Origin: Ochotona curzoniae
Lineage: Eukaryota; Chordata; Mammalia; Lagomorpha; Ochotonidae
Length of the DNA stretch: 64,000 nucleotides
Direction: 5' to 3'
Assembly: GCF_017591425.1 (NCBI RefSeq)
Contig: NW_024467106.1
Coordinates: forward strand, 22,806,501-22,870,500
Below are positions 34,744 through 44,925 of the stretch, piece after piece. Position 1 is the first letter of the stretch. Every line of letters starts with the position of its first letter. A program made the position numbers and the translations under genes. The notes beneath the pieces were generated by a model. It was not told the DNA's origin. It saw only the letters and a program-made list of their open reading frames with translations, and made no database searches.

Positions 34744-35077
34744 GGCCCAGCGCGGTGGCGTAAATGGTTAAGGTCCTCGCCTTGCACGCCCAGGATCCCA
34801 TATGGGCGCCAGTTCTATCCCCGGCAGCCCCACTTCCCTTAAGCTCCCTGCCTGTGGCCCAGGAAAGTAGTCGAGGACGGCCCAAGGCTTTGGGACCCTG
34901 CACCCGCGTGGGAGACCCGGAAGAGGCTCCTGGCTTCGGATTGGCATAGCATCGGCCGTTGTGCTCACTTGGGGAGTGAATCATCGGACGGAAGATCTTC
35001 CTCTCTGTCTCTCCTCTCTGTATATCCACCTTTCCAATAAAAAAATAATAAAAACAAAATATTTAAAAAAAAAAAAA
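34744..35077 (+). mobile_element. Young full-length CSINE with 16-bp target-site duplication
   Basis: Head GGCCCAGCGCGGTGGCG, body TTTGGGACCCTGCACCCGCG, tail with AATAATAAAAACAAAATATT and poly-A. AGAATTCTAAAATGTG occurs on both sides (34728-34743 and 35078-35093) without mismatch. A few body bases are missing (GGTTCTATCC type B-box, TTCCCTTAAGCTCC). Overlapping frames are SINE translations. Confidence 0.96.
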
Positions 35078-35093
35078 AGAATTCTAAAATGTG

Positions 35094-35899
35094 AATGCCA
35101 TGGCAATGAAGTCAGCTCCTCCTGGGACCTCCAGCCTTTAACTGGAGTGTAGTCTCTCTGCTCCTGCTCTGCAAGTCTTTCCAGTTCCTGCAAGCACATT
35201 CTTCTTACCACCCTCCACCCAAATTGCAACACATTTCTCACACAAGGGGGAACAGATGCTGGGGTGACACTGGTTAAAAATAAAAGGAAGATGAGGGAGA
35301 AGCCTACTTTACAATAAATATCTCAGCAAAAAATTTATATCCTGAATGGATTCGGAAGCAAAAAGAACATCTGCTGCCTCTTTTGCACTTTTTCCTTCTC
35401 TCGCTTTATAACTTGATTAATATGCCAATCAGATTATTTTCTTGTAACCAGGAGCAGGGGACATTCACCTCGTAAAGCAAGAAAAATGTATCTTCTCTGA
35501 ATAAGGAAGGAAGCATTCTGTGAATTCTCTTTATTCTTTTTGAAAATTTCCAGTTGCTTTGAGAACCCTGCCTGTCAGAGGCCCAGAACTCTTTCCCATC
35601 AGAAGCTCTCTTGAAGTGGCACGCTGGGACTCTCATGCTCACATCAGTGGCATCGCAAGGACCTCCACTGGACTTGGGAGCCCTGGTATCTGCTGAAGCT
35701 ATCTCAAAGCATCTCAGTCCTGAAATGGGTCTTGTGTTCTTTTTCCAGCCGTTCAAACCAGAAAATGATGCATTGGAAAAGCTGGCCATGTCAATGCCTG
35801 AGCATCAATGAGTTAGGCAATCAACGTGAGGCATTAGGCAATCACACAATCAACAGTAATAAAGTACTGGTATTTCCAAGACATGCTGAAATTGAAAAA
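35094..35899. other. Unassigned sequence
   Basis: No repeat or gene recognised. The minus-strand 127-codon frame (35406-35789) lacks a recognisable domain, and the opposite strand is open over part of it. I treat it as chance. Confidence 0.35.
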
Positions 35900-36740
35900 A
35901 AAAATCGAATAGGGCAGCTAGCCTTCAGAAGCTTATAATCTAGAGAAGTAACTGTGGTATGCACATAAATAAGAAAAAGCATAAGTAAAGTGCAAGGCCA
36001 GGAAAGAACCGAAGACACAACAAACAGGAACTCAGAAAAAGCAATGATACATATTTTCCTATTGTGGGTGACAGGTGACACACATTTAAAAAGAGAAAAT
36101 TAAATTTTGGAAGGTGTTGCCATGAGATCAGGCATTTGCAAATGAGTAACTTTCAGGGATGGTAAAGAATGGGAGAGGAAAATGGAGCCCCAAAGAAGGG
36201 AACATTACAAAGACTAGAGTGGGGAAAGAGAACAGGTGTTGTCAGGATTGATGATATCACACTGAAGTGAAGCATGGGGTAGAGATAAAAAGAGACAGGG
36301 AGGCTAAAGCCCAAGAATGTAGCACAACTTCCAACAATGATGTTCCATGCATCTATGATCATTGAACCCAGGTAGTTATTCCTCTATCCTGCCATCTAAC
36401 TCATGCTGTTCAATTCTAAATATCTTCCCAAAACTCTTAAATCCAACAAATACTTCTTGGTTCAAACGTCAGCACTAGTTGTCAGCTTCTGCAGCCTCTA
36501 TCTCATTTAAATCTGTTACAAGGATTCTGTAATTTAATTTTAAGTAAATATATACATATCAATGTGCTTGAGTATGTGTTTGTGGAACATATTCAGCAAA
36601 TAAATACATGTATGTACATGAGCATAACATGTGTGGGGGAACATGTTTGGCCAATTGTTCCCTGTTGCTCACACCAGCTTTTGGGCATGTGTGTATTCAA
36701 CTTTGCAGGGCCGATTAACAGATTATAACATTTAGACAAA
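35900..36740. other. Mostly unassigned, possible L2 scrap at 35910-36060
   Basis: CAGAAGCTTATAATCTAGAG followed by an A-rich region resembles text next to reversed L2 3' ends. The rest is unassigned. Confidence 0.3.
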
Positions 36741-36759
36741 TTAGGTAAAAATATATCAC

Positions 36760-37400
36760 ATATGGTAGATCTATTTTCAGAGCCATCCCACTTCTAAAAA
36801 TTTACCAAAAGATAATGTAACTAGTAAGTGAAAGGATTATTTGCCCCCCAACATTTGTTGCAACTCAGTCAACAACAGCTAAGATATGGATTAAATCCAG
36901 ATGTCCATAAATGGATGCATAGATAAGATGCAGTATACATACACAATGGCATACCACTCAGCCATAAAAAGTCAAATTCTATTTCTTGCAACAAAATGGA
37001 TGCAACTGAAAAGCAATATTCTTAGTGAAACAAGCCACTCAAATACCATGCTTTCTCTGAAATGTGGTAGTTAATACGGAATTTTTTTAAAAGAATGAAA
37101 TTAGCATCTTAAAATTTCAATGTTATTTTTAGCTCTTAGAACAGTGGACATTTTACTTTGTAGTTGCTGAACATGAAGCCTCTGATTATAAAACAAAGTA
37201 TGTTATTGTAAACTTAAAGAGAAAAAAGAAAGGAAGGTGAGTTATTGAGGAATGGAGGAAAGGAGGAAAGTGTGGTTATCTCATTAGAACTGCATCTATG
37301 AGATACGTAAGATCCATTTTCTTAATGTTGATAAAAATGTAAGATATCAGATACAAAAATTTAAACAACAAAGTATTAAATAAGATTAAAACTTCATAAG
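36760..37400 (+). mobile_element. Ancient L1 3' end with ORF2 C-terminal remnant
   Basis: Sense L1: CAACAGCTAAGATATGG, AAATCCAGATGTCCATAAAT, AATGGCATACCACTCAGCCA, AAAATGGATGCAACTGAAAA. The frame through 36952-37074 still reads YHSAIKSQILFLATKWMQLK and ends at a TAA, matching the conserved end of mammalian L1 ORF2 (YY.AIK...F...TWMKLE...ILS). Downstream is the 3'UTR with a purine-rich GGAATGGAGGAAAGGAGG stretch. Confidence 0.8.
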
Positions 37401-38169
37401 GAAGTTCAGAGTTACTGGCCTAAGACACATCTGAGACCCTTACTTCCAATGTGTCTGGCTGGGTCCCTGTAAGCCTGAACTGTGTGCAAATACCAACCCT
37501 AAGTTGTACAGCGCAGGCACTACTGGAATCCTTGTTCTTGCCTCTGGGGCACTCGTGGTACAACTGCAGAGTTAATAGGCAACAGAATGCAATCATGTGT
37601 GGGAAGCAAAAAGAGCAGAGCCGTTTGCCATTTGCTCATTTTCACAAGTTTTAGGCACTTTCAATAGCAAAATGTTCACAGGGTTAAGAATGAGCTTGTT
37701 TGGTAAACTGCAGTTAGCATGAACTGGGCCTCTTCAGCTTATGGAAAAGGGATAAATATAGATGTCCATATTTTCTGCAGGAAGACAGAGCCCCAAGCTT
37801 CTGTTTTAAAATCTAAGACCATAAAAAAAAAAAATGCTTCTGTAAGGGGCAGAAAGGAAGGTCTTGGCTCCAACCCACTGTGAGGACAGTGGGAGAATGC
37901 TGCTTATTTTGATATGCTGGCTCCAAGGATCCAGCACAAATGGGCTCTTTGCTCTCTCGAAAGGAATTCAGTTAGGAAGGCAAAAAGCCAGGTCTATCAT
38001 AGGTTCTGCCGGCTGGACAGCCAGGATTGATCCCTACTTGCTCACTCACTGTGTAACTGAACACAGTCCAATCTATGTCTCCTCACTTCATTTATGAAAT
38101 GGAAATAATGAAGAATACATGTATAAATATACACACAGCAGGATTAGGCACAGAATAAGATATTTATTA
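37401..38169. other. Unassigned sequence
   Basis: Nothing recognised. Confidence 0.35.
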
Positions 38170-38221
38170 TATATTATCTAATATAATATAGTTATATATT
38201 TTATCTAATATAATAAGACTA
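38170..38221. repeat. AT-rich tandem duplication (2 x about 26 bp)
   Basis: The block containing TTATCTAATATAATA occurs twice in tandem (38170-38194 and 38195-38221) with small differences. Confidence 0.75.
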
Positions 38222-38783
38222 TAATATACGTGTACACTGCTGTTCTGTTGAAAAATTTAAAAGGCAATTAAAGTAAGAGCTCTAGTTCATCTGAAGATAC
38301 AACTTGGATTCCACAAGTTTACCTTCTAATGGTCTTTTGGATCAGGATCTCACAGAGTTGTCATATGTTTTCTGAATCCTCCAGTCTGGAACAGTTCTTC
38401 AGTCCTTGTCTTTTTTTAACTTTGGCACTTTTAAGGAGACTGGCAGAATGCTTCTCAACACTTTTGATGATAATATTGAAGTTACATATTTTAGGCAAGA
38501 ATGCTTTAGAAGTGATGCTTGACTCTTCTCGGGCCTCATGTTGAGAGGGGCATTAACTCAATGTTTTACTATTGGTACTATCAATTTCTATTGCTAGATT
38601 AAGCTGTGGTCTGTTGATTTCCTCCACTTGGAAAGCTACTATTTTCCTCTTTTAATTGAAAACTATGTTACAAGGAAATAATTACATTAAAATCTATCAA
38701 TGATTCTTGCCTTCTAGAAAAGTAGTGTGATATTTACCTAAATGTGAGTTTCTGTTTTCTACATTCCTCCAATATTTATTAAT
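38222..38783. other. Unassigned sequence
   Basis: Nothing recognised. Confidence 0.35.
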
Positions 38784-38797
38784 TTGAATTCTACTTT

Positions 38798-39126
38798 CTT
38801 TTAAAGATTTATTTTTATTATTTTTTTTTATTGGAAAGGCAGATATACAGAGAGGAGAGACAGAGAGGAAGATCTTTCGTCCGATGATTCACTCCCCAAG
38901 TGAGCGCAACGGGCCGATACTATGCCGATCCGAAGCCAGGAGCCTCTTCCGGGTCTCCCACGCGGGTGCAGGGTCCCAAAGCTTTGGGCCGTCCTCGACT
39001 GCTTTCCCAGGCCACAGGCAGGGAGCTGGATGGGAAGCGGGGCTGCTGGGATTAGAACCTGTGCCCATATGGGATCCCGGGCATGCAAGGCGAGGACCTT
39101 AACCACGGCGCCACTGCGCTGGGCCC
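38798..39126 (-). mobile_element. Young full-length CSINE with 14-bp target-site duplication
   Basis: Complete minus-strand copy. On the plus strand it begins TTAAAGATTTATTTTTATTA (tail) and ends CGCCACTGCGCTGGGCCC (head). TTGAATTCTACTTT flanks both sides (38784-38797 and 39127-39140). Little divergence from the copies at 5374, 10926, 29208 and 34744. Both-strand frames of 72-92 codons here are SINE translations. Confidence 0.96.
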
Positions 39127-39140
39127 TTGAATTCTACTTT

Positions 39141-39610
39141 TTAAAAGATCAATTCTTTCTCTCTCTCCTATTTATTTGTTCAATTATTTAACCTCTACTC
39201 ACAGATATTTATTCTATTACATGGAATAAAACCCTGCTTTAATGGTTTATTTTTGTGTTAACTGTTAAAACTCGGGTTATTCATGATTTGGTCATTGGCG
39301 ACAATCCTATATATTTCCTATGTCTTATTGACAATTGAATATTCATTGTTAGGCCAAACATTAATATAGGCAAAACAAAGTGAAGAACTGATTGAAACTC
39401 TGTATTGCCTTTTTCAATTTTTTGTAAGGCTATAATTATTTCAAAATAATTCCTTTTAAAGATTCAAAAGAAACATAAAGATAGCTCCTTGTGTGTTCTA
39501 CCTTAATCTGAGTATGTTCCATTATGAAGATCCATCAAACTGAACATTTATTATCTGTATAATTTTCTGGTGTTTTGACTTTAGTAAAACTGTTTAATAT
39601 GTATCTATTT
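39141..39610. other. Unassigned AT-rich sequence
   Basis: Nothing recognised. Confidence 0.35.
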
Positions 39611-39853
39611 TCAAAGAAAGAGTTACAAAGACAGAGATTTTTCACCTATTTGGTATATTTCCTGAATGTCCACAACAGTCAGGGCAAGGTTGGGTCAAAG
39701 CCAGGAGTTCGAACCAAGTTTCCCATGCGAGTAATAGGGACTCAAGCACATGAATCACCTGCGGCACATCAACAGAAAGTCAGATCCTGATTAGAGATGG
39801 GAATGACTCAGCCATCCCAGTGGTGACTTAACCCTACATCCAACTCATAGCCC
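39611..39853 (-). mobile_element. Old CSINE
   Basis: The plus strand keeps reversed CSINE landmarks: AAAGCCAGGAGTTCGAACCA, GTTTCCCATGCGAGTAATAG, GGGACTCAAGCACATGAATC and CATCCCAGTGGTGACTTAAC. No duplication is visible. Confidence 0.7.
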
Positions 39854-40529
39854 TAATAAATGTTCTTAAGGAGATAATACAGCTTTACAAATACTGTTTA
39901 ATGAGTATTCAGCTATAAAATATGTGGTAATGGGAAATGACATGTAAGAATTCATGTAGAAGAGGCTGCTGTTAAGTTCCAAAATTTCACTCCCCATTGA
40001 AGAAATCCTCAGAGGTAACTGAGATCACAGTCTGTGTTTGAGCCTTACTTAGATCTCTGCTGACGCTATCACTACGTTCTACGTTGCCTTCTGAGTCATT
40101 CTCATTTCCCAAGGTTATCCTTGTTAGTACTGTCTAGACAGTTCCTTGGACCAGAGCAGCCATATAAATGATCAAATCTCAATCTCCCTAATGCAGTTTG
40201 CTGATGTTCCATTTCTGAAGTGGGCTATATAGTTTTTCAGAAAAGGTCTATCACTTGCTTTATTTTTTCACAATGTTTACCGGAAACTTTAATCAATTTT
40301 TCCTTCATCGTTTGTGTAGCCCTGTGTACATGCCTTTAATAAAATATGCATTTTATCATTCCTATAGATAATGAACTCCTGTAAAGAAGGAAATTAATGT
40401 TTTCTGCATCTGTGTCTTGATATATAATATCTGGGCTATTTTCCACTGAAGAACCAACAGAGACTATTAACAAGATCACTATCATTTGTCACTTAATATT
40501 ACAACTGCCACATTGTCATTTTTGTCGTG
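39854..40529. other. Unassigned sequence
   Basis: Nothing recognised. Confidence 0.35.
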
Positions 40530-41055
40530 CTAGATTCTCAATGATGGAATATACAAGAACATATACTATGAAGACAGGATAATTGGGACCACATCAGAAG
40601 ATGCCCATTAGAAATGAAATTGATCTTGTATTTTGCATGAAGTTTGCCTAATAACAGAGAGAATTTATTTATTTGCCTTTTGTGGATTGGCTTATTTTAC
40701 TGAGCATAATGATCTGTGGTTGGAAACATCTTGGTTCAAATGGTAGAAAGTGAAGATACAGTGCAGTATGCATCTCTACCACCAAATAAACGATGGACTA
40801 CCAATGAAGCTGTTAAATATATCTTGACAATAGGATGCTGGACTTCCTACTGTTGTCTATACCTATAATGTCATGATACACTTAAATAGCATGATGATGG
40901 ACTTGTGACTGTTGCTGAAGGACTATATTATTGTAATCACATAGGGGACAATAGTTAGGGCTAGGGGGAGGGAGGGCAAATGGTGAGGATGGAAGGGAAA
41001 TCCCTGAGCCTATGCAATTGTAACATGGGAAATAAAAATCAAAAAGAAGAAAGAA
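40530..41055. mobile_element. 5'-inverted (twin-primed) lagomorph L1
   Basis: 40530-40745 is minus-strand L1 (plus-strand text GGCTTATTTTACTGAGCATA, reversed ORF2 end/3'UTR start). From about 40750 the orientation flips: GATACAGTGCAGTATGCATC, CTTGACAATAGGATGCTGGA, the G-rich tract 40958-40976, CCCTGAGCCTATGCAATTG and an A-rich end. In L1 coordinates the second part begins about where the first part ends, as expected for twin priming. No target-site duplication was found, and the left boundary is approximate. Confidence 0.75.
40958..40976 (+). other. Canonical G-quadruplex motif in L1 3'UTR
   Basis: Four G runs of at least three (40958-40960, 40964-40968, 40970-40972, 40974-40976) with loops of 1-3 bases, on the L1 sense strand. 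Confidence 0.85.
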
Positions 41056-41379
41056 ATGACACTGAGAGACATCAAAGTATAGGTAGCTTTGGGAATGATT
41101 TTGAAATGTTGCTTCCCTGTGTCTTGTTTAGAACTGAAGCCTACGCTCTGGAAACTAAAGGAGACTTACTGTTTTCTTCTAATCAGTACAGATGAGTGTT
41201 CAGAAGGATAGCATGCCACAAAACAAATTCCTCAAAGGTTATTTCTGTGAATTCCCTTCTGGTTAAATGATATCATTTCTCAGCAGACATGTTTCATCTA
41301 CGTATTATTAATAATTATGTCAATGAAAAGAATATATTTTAGTTCAAATGTATAGTGTATATTCTCTGATACTCTGGGC
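41056..41379. other. Unassigned sequence between L1 insertions
   Basis: Nothing recognised. Confidence 0.35.
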
Positions 41380-42155
41380 CCTTACTTTTTTTCCAAGAAC
41401 ATTTTTTGTTATTATTTTTCATGATATCTTTTATAGATATAAATATTTGCCTCCCATTCTCCCTCCCATTTTGCCCTCTGACCATTTTACCCCATATATT
41501 ATTGCAGTAGTAACTATTACAAGTTTATCATTCTACTAATTAGGTGTGTCATGATGTTGTAGGTATAGACAAAGATGGAAAACATAGTATCATATTATCA
41601 AGGCATACCTACTTCACTGGGATTCCTCCTTTTATTAAAGGTTAGAGATGCCTTCTGCAATGTACCTTCAATTCTAGTAATGATGGTCTCCATTATGTAA
41701 TTTATCTACAAGAAAATATCTATATATTTTTCACCAATATATTGATTGGTTTTGTATTTTGCATGAAAATGGAAGATTATGATATTTCAAGAGGAAAAAT
41801 ATAATATTTGTCCTTTGGGGGTTGGCTTATTTGACTCAGTATAATGGCCTCCAATTGAGACCATTTTGTTGCAAATGGTAGAATTTCATTCTTTTTAATG
41901 ACTGAGTAGTATTCCACAAAGTAGATTACCACAGTTTCTATATTCATTCCTCTTTTGAAGGGCATCTGAGTTGTTTCCATGTCTTCAACTATTGTAGGTT
42001 TTGCTGCTATAAATGTCACTTTCTCATATGCAGATTTCACTTGCTTTGGATACATGGATCACATGGTGGATACACTTTCAGTTGTCTGAGCACACTTCCT
42101 ACTGACTTCCATAGTGCTGTAGCAGTCTACACTCCCACCAACAGTGAAGTAGGAT
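41380..42155 (-). mobile_element. Lagomorph L1 3' end with ORF2 C-terminal remnant
   Basis: Minus-strand L1 beginning in ORF2 near 42155 and running through the 3'UTR to an A-rich end near 41395. The frame 42055-41777 is open and ends in a stop; its part EYYSVIKKNEILPF...LEAIILSQIS matches the conserved end of L1 ORF2. This small piece cannot be functional: the endonuclease and reverse transcriptase regions are absent. The 3'UTR has a minus-strand G-quadruplex motif at 41453-41476. Confidence 0.85.
41453..41476 (-). other. G-quadruplex motif in L1 3'UTR
   Basis: On the minus strand four G3 runs (complements of CCC at 41453-41455, 41461-41463, 41465-41467, 41474-41476) with loops of 5, 1 and 6 bases. 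Confidence 0.8.
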
Positions 42156-42164
42156 AATTTTTTT

Positions 42165-42635
42165 CCCCACATTGCAACAAGATGGAGGAATCTACCATGG
42201 GTGGAGGACACAGGGAGGGGTTGGGGGAATCCCAGAGCCTATGAAACTGTGTCACAAAATGAAATGTAATAGGGCCCGGCGGCGTGGCGTAGCGGCTAAA
42301 GTCCTCACCTTGAACGCACTGGGATCCCATGTGGGCGCCAGTTCTAATCCCAGCAGCTCCACTTTCCATCCAGCTCCCTGCTTGTGGCCTGGGAAAGCAG
42401 TCGAGGATGGCCCAGTGCTTTGGGACCCTGCACCCGTGTGGGATACCCGAAAGAGGTTCCTGGTTCTTGGCTTCGGATCGACATAGCATCGGCCATTGTG
42501 CTCATCTGGGGAATGAATCATTGGACGAAAGATTTTCCTCTCTGTATATCTGACTTCGTAATGAGAATAAATAAAACTTTTTTAAAAAAAATGAAATGTA
42601 ATAAAAAAAAAAGAACAAATGACCAAAAAAAAAAA
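42165..42635 (+). mobile_element. Second L1 3' end, head-to-head, its tail split by a CSINE
   Basis: GGGAGGGGTTGGGGGAATCC, CCAGAGCCTATGAAACTGTG and AAATGAAATGTAAT are the sense counterpart of the L1 3' terminus also seen at 40960-41040. The A-rich end resumes after the CSINE (42604-42638). The preceding minus-strand L1 already contains the same 3'UTR region, so these are better read as two insertions than as one twin-primed L1. Confidence 0.75.
42272..42587 (+). mobile_element. CSINE with variant tail, in L1 tail
   Basis: Head GGGCCCGGCGGCGTGGCGTA, GGTTCTAATCCC-like block (AGTTCTAATCCC), TTTGGGACCCTGCACCCGTG body. The tail is shortened: CCTCTCTGTATATCTGACTT then CGTAATGAGAATAAATAAA, without the usual second CTCTCC block and GCCTTTCC. 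A 16-bp duplication AAAATGAAATGTAATA (42256-42271 and 42588-42603) is perfect. Confidence 0.96.
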
Positions 42636-42639
42636 AAAG

Positions 42640-43763
42640 AATGAGCACATGATACAGCTTTGATAAAGGCATGAAAGAAACAGCATTACAAAAAATATTT
42701 CAGAATAAATAGAACAAATTCAACAGGAGAGCCTCCCTGGCACTACCTGTTCCGCTTTCTTCCTTCTTCAAGTTGTGGATAGTGGTATGTAAAGTTGCAT
42801 TATCCATTTGATAGCTTATGAAAAACTGCTATAATATCAAAAAATATTTTCCTCTTCTGTAAATCTAAGACTGTTCATTTCCTGTTTTCCCTAGAGGTAG
42901 GTATAAGTGGAGCAACTACTGCACAAAACTTGCAGGACTAGCACGGGAAGCACTCAAACATGGTCCTCCATATTCTTTCCCATCCCAGCTTTATGAAAAT
43001 CAATACCTTAGTCTCTGAGGATATATTGAATCCAGTAGACTAGAAGATGAAAACCACTTGAAGAAAAACTGCTTGCTTATCAGGAAATCTCATGGATTTT
43101 ATGGAAGAGATATAAAGACATTCATTCTATTAAACCACTTAGAATTGAGGAAGATACTTATTATTACACACTATCTAACATTATATGAACAATACATGAC
43201 TGTGAGGCAGAAAGCCCAAGAATGGAAAATTAACATGGTGTGCACACTAGAGAAGGCAGAGGAAGATTCTGAGTCTTTGGAGACTTCACTGAGATACTAC
43301 ACCAAACTGGAATAAATTCAACGTAGTCTTCTTCCTCTGAGAAAACATAGTAGCTTTATCATTTAAATCACTACCCACAATTAATTGAGAAGCCACCACT
43401 GCTTTAAAAAGGGGGGGAAACAAAAACATTGTTTATGTTCTATATCCATCTGACCCTAATCTTTTCAGCCTCACCTTAAGGTACTCTGTACCCCATGTAG
43501 AACTGAAATTTCTTCCTGTTTCTTTGGTATTACATGTATTCCTCCTTCTTTTCCATTGCAGTTAAAAAAAAAAAACCTCAAAATGTATTTTTTTCCTTTA
43601 TTCTTCCTTAACTCTAGCAAGTGCTCAGTACTCACTGACCTGACAGTTTATTTCATCTCCTCTCCCGCTAAAACCCAAAGGTTTTTAAAAGAAGACCATC
43701 TCATTCTTTTCCCCTTATTTACCTAAAACATAACAGTCTCAACACATGGAAAATCCCTGAGTT
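42640..43763. other. Unassigned sequence
   Basis: No repeat or gene recognised. The plus-strand 85-codon frame at 43058-43315 has no motif. A14 and A12 runs at about 42625-42638 and 43563-43575 are the only simple features. Confidence 0.35.
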
Positions 43764-43777
43764 AAAAATACTCATCA

Positions 43778-44109
43778 GGGCCCGGCACCGTGGCCCAGTG
43801 GCTAAAGTCCTTGCCTTGAATGTGCTGGAATTCCATATGGGCACCAGTTCTAATCCCGGCAGCTCTACTTCCCATCCAGCTCCCTGTTTGTGGCCTGGGA
43901 GAGCAGTTGAGGATGGCCCAATGTTTTGGGACCCTGCACCTGCGTGGGAGACACAGAAGAGGTTCCTGGTTCCCAGCTTCGGATTGGAGCAGCACTGGCC
44001 ATTGCACTCACTTGGGGAGTGAATCATCGGACAGAAGATCTTCCTCTCTGTATATCTCACTTGGTAATAAAATAAATAAATCTTTAAAAAAAATTTTTTG
44101 AATTTTTTT
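43778..44109 (+). mobile_element. CSINE with variant tail and 14-bp target-site duplication
   Basis: Head GGGCCCGGCACCGTGGCCCA, GGTTCTAATCCCGGC, body TTTGGGACCCTGCACCTGCG. It has the same shortened tail type as the copy at 42272 (CTCTCTGTATATCTCACTTG, then GTAATAAAATAAATAAATC). AAAAATACTCATCA occurs at 43764-43777 and 44110-44123. Frames through it on both strands are SINE translations. Confidence 0.96.
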
Positions 44110-44164
44110 AAAAATACTCATCAAATCATTATTAGTGTTTTTTTTAGAATTGACCAAATCCTTT

Positions 44165-44285
44165 AATATTCAATGTTTAATTCTTTCAGTCAATCCTTAA
44201 GACAAACCCTTGAAGACTTAACATGCCTGTCTCCTCATTTCATAGATGAACAAAATATAGACTCTCAAATCACAGAGCATTCAGT
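44165..44285 (-). mobile_element. MIR-like fragment
   Basis: TTTCAGTCAATCCTTAAGAC, TCTCCTCATTTCATAGATGA and GACTCTCAAATCACAGAGC resemble the reversed MIR core. Confidence 0.5.
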
Positions 44286-44912
44286 GTAAGAAATTTTATG
44301 CATCATGTACATTCTGATTTTCAGTTCCCTGAGAATTTTTTTCATTTCTCAGTTTATAGGATTAAGCTATTTTTTAGTTTGACCACTTTATTCAACTCTG
44401 GTGACATGACCTTCCCCCAGCTTTTGGCTTACAAGCCATAGAAATAATTTTCCATAAATCCTAGTATGAGCACCAGGAGAAGGAGAGAAATGTCAGAAAG
44501 TTAAAAGAATATATCCTGGCTTGGAAATCAATCATCCCTAGGATCATACTAACCTCACAAGCCCTGTCTTACCAAGTATATCTGACTTGTAACCCAGGTC
44601 CCCCCTCACTGGGCCTGGAAGCCATCTATCAACTTTAACAGAAATGCCTGGCATCTGCTACCCTGCATAACCCTGACCAGTCAAACCTCACTCCTGAAGG
44701 TTGCTGAACTCTGCTCTCTAACCATCAAACACTGACTATTTTTTTTATTACAGACTGAAAAGAACATATATAAACACTATAATGTTACATGATTTGGCCA
44801 GAGTATTCCTGAAGATTTGTACAGCCCCATCCAATATAGTTCATATCCTATACATGTTGAGATGAACTGGATGTCCACTTATTTCCTTGACTGGGCTAAC
44901 ATCAAGCTCCAA
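44286..44912. other. Unassigned sequence
   Basis: Nothing recognised with confidence. Confidence 0.35.
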
Positions 44913-44925
44913 TAAGGAGCTTTTT

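Noticed and set aside
35406..35789. 127-codon minus-strand frame as an exon or small gene
   Set aside because: No domain or splice context, the opposite strand is also open over part of it, and there is no transcript-end structure.
41777..42055. 92-codon minus-strand frame as a possible small gene
   Set aside because: It is the decayed C-terminal end of L1 ORF2; the enzymatic regions are absent.
41380..42270. A single twin-primed L1 covering both orientations
   Set aside because: Both halves contain the same 3'UTR terminus, which one twin-primed insertion would not normally give. Two insertions fit better.
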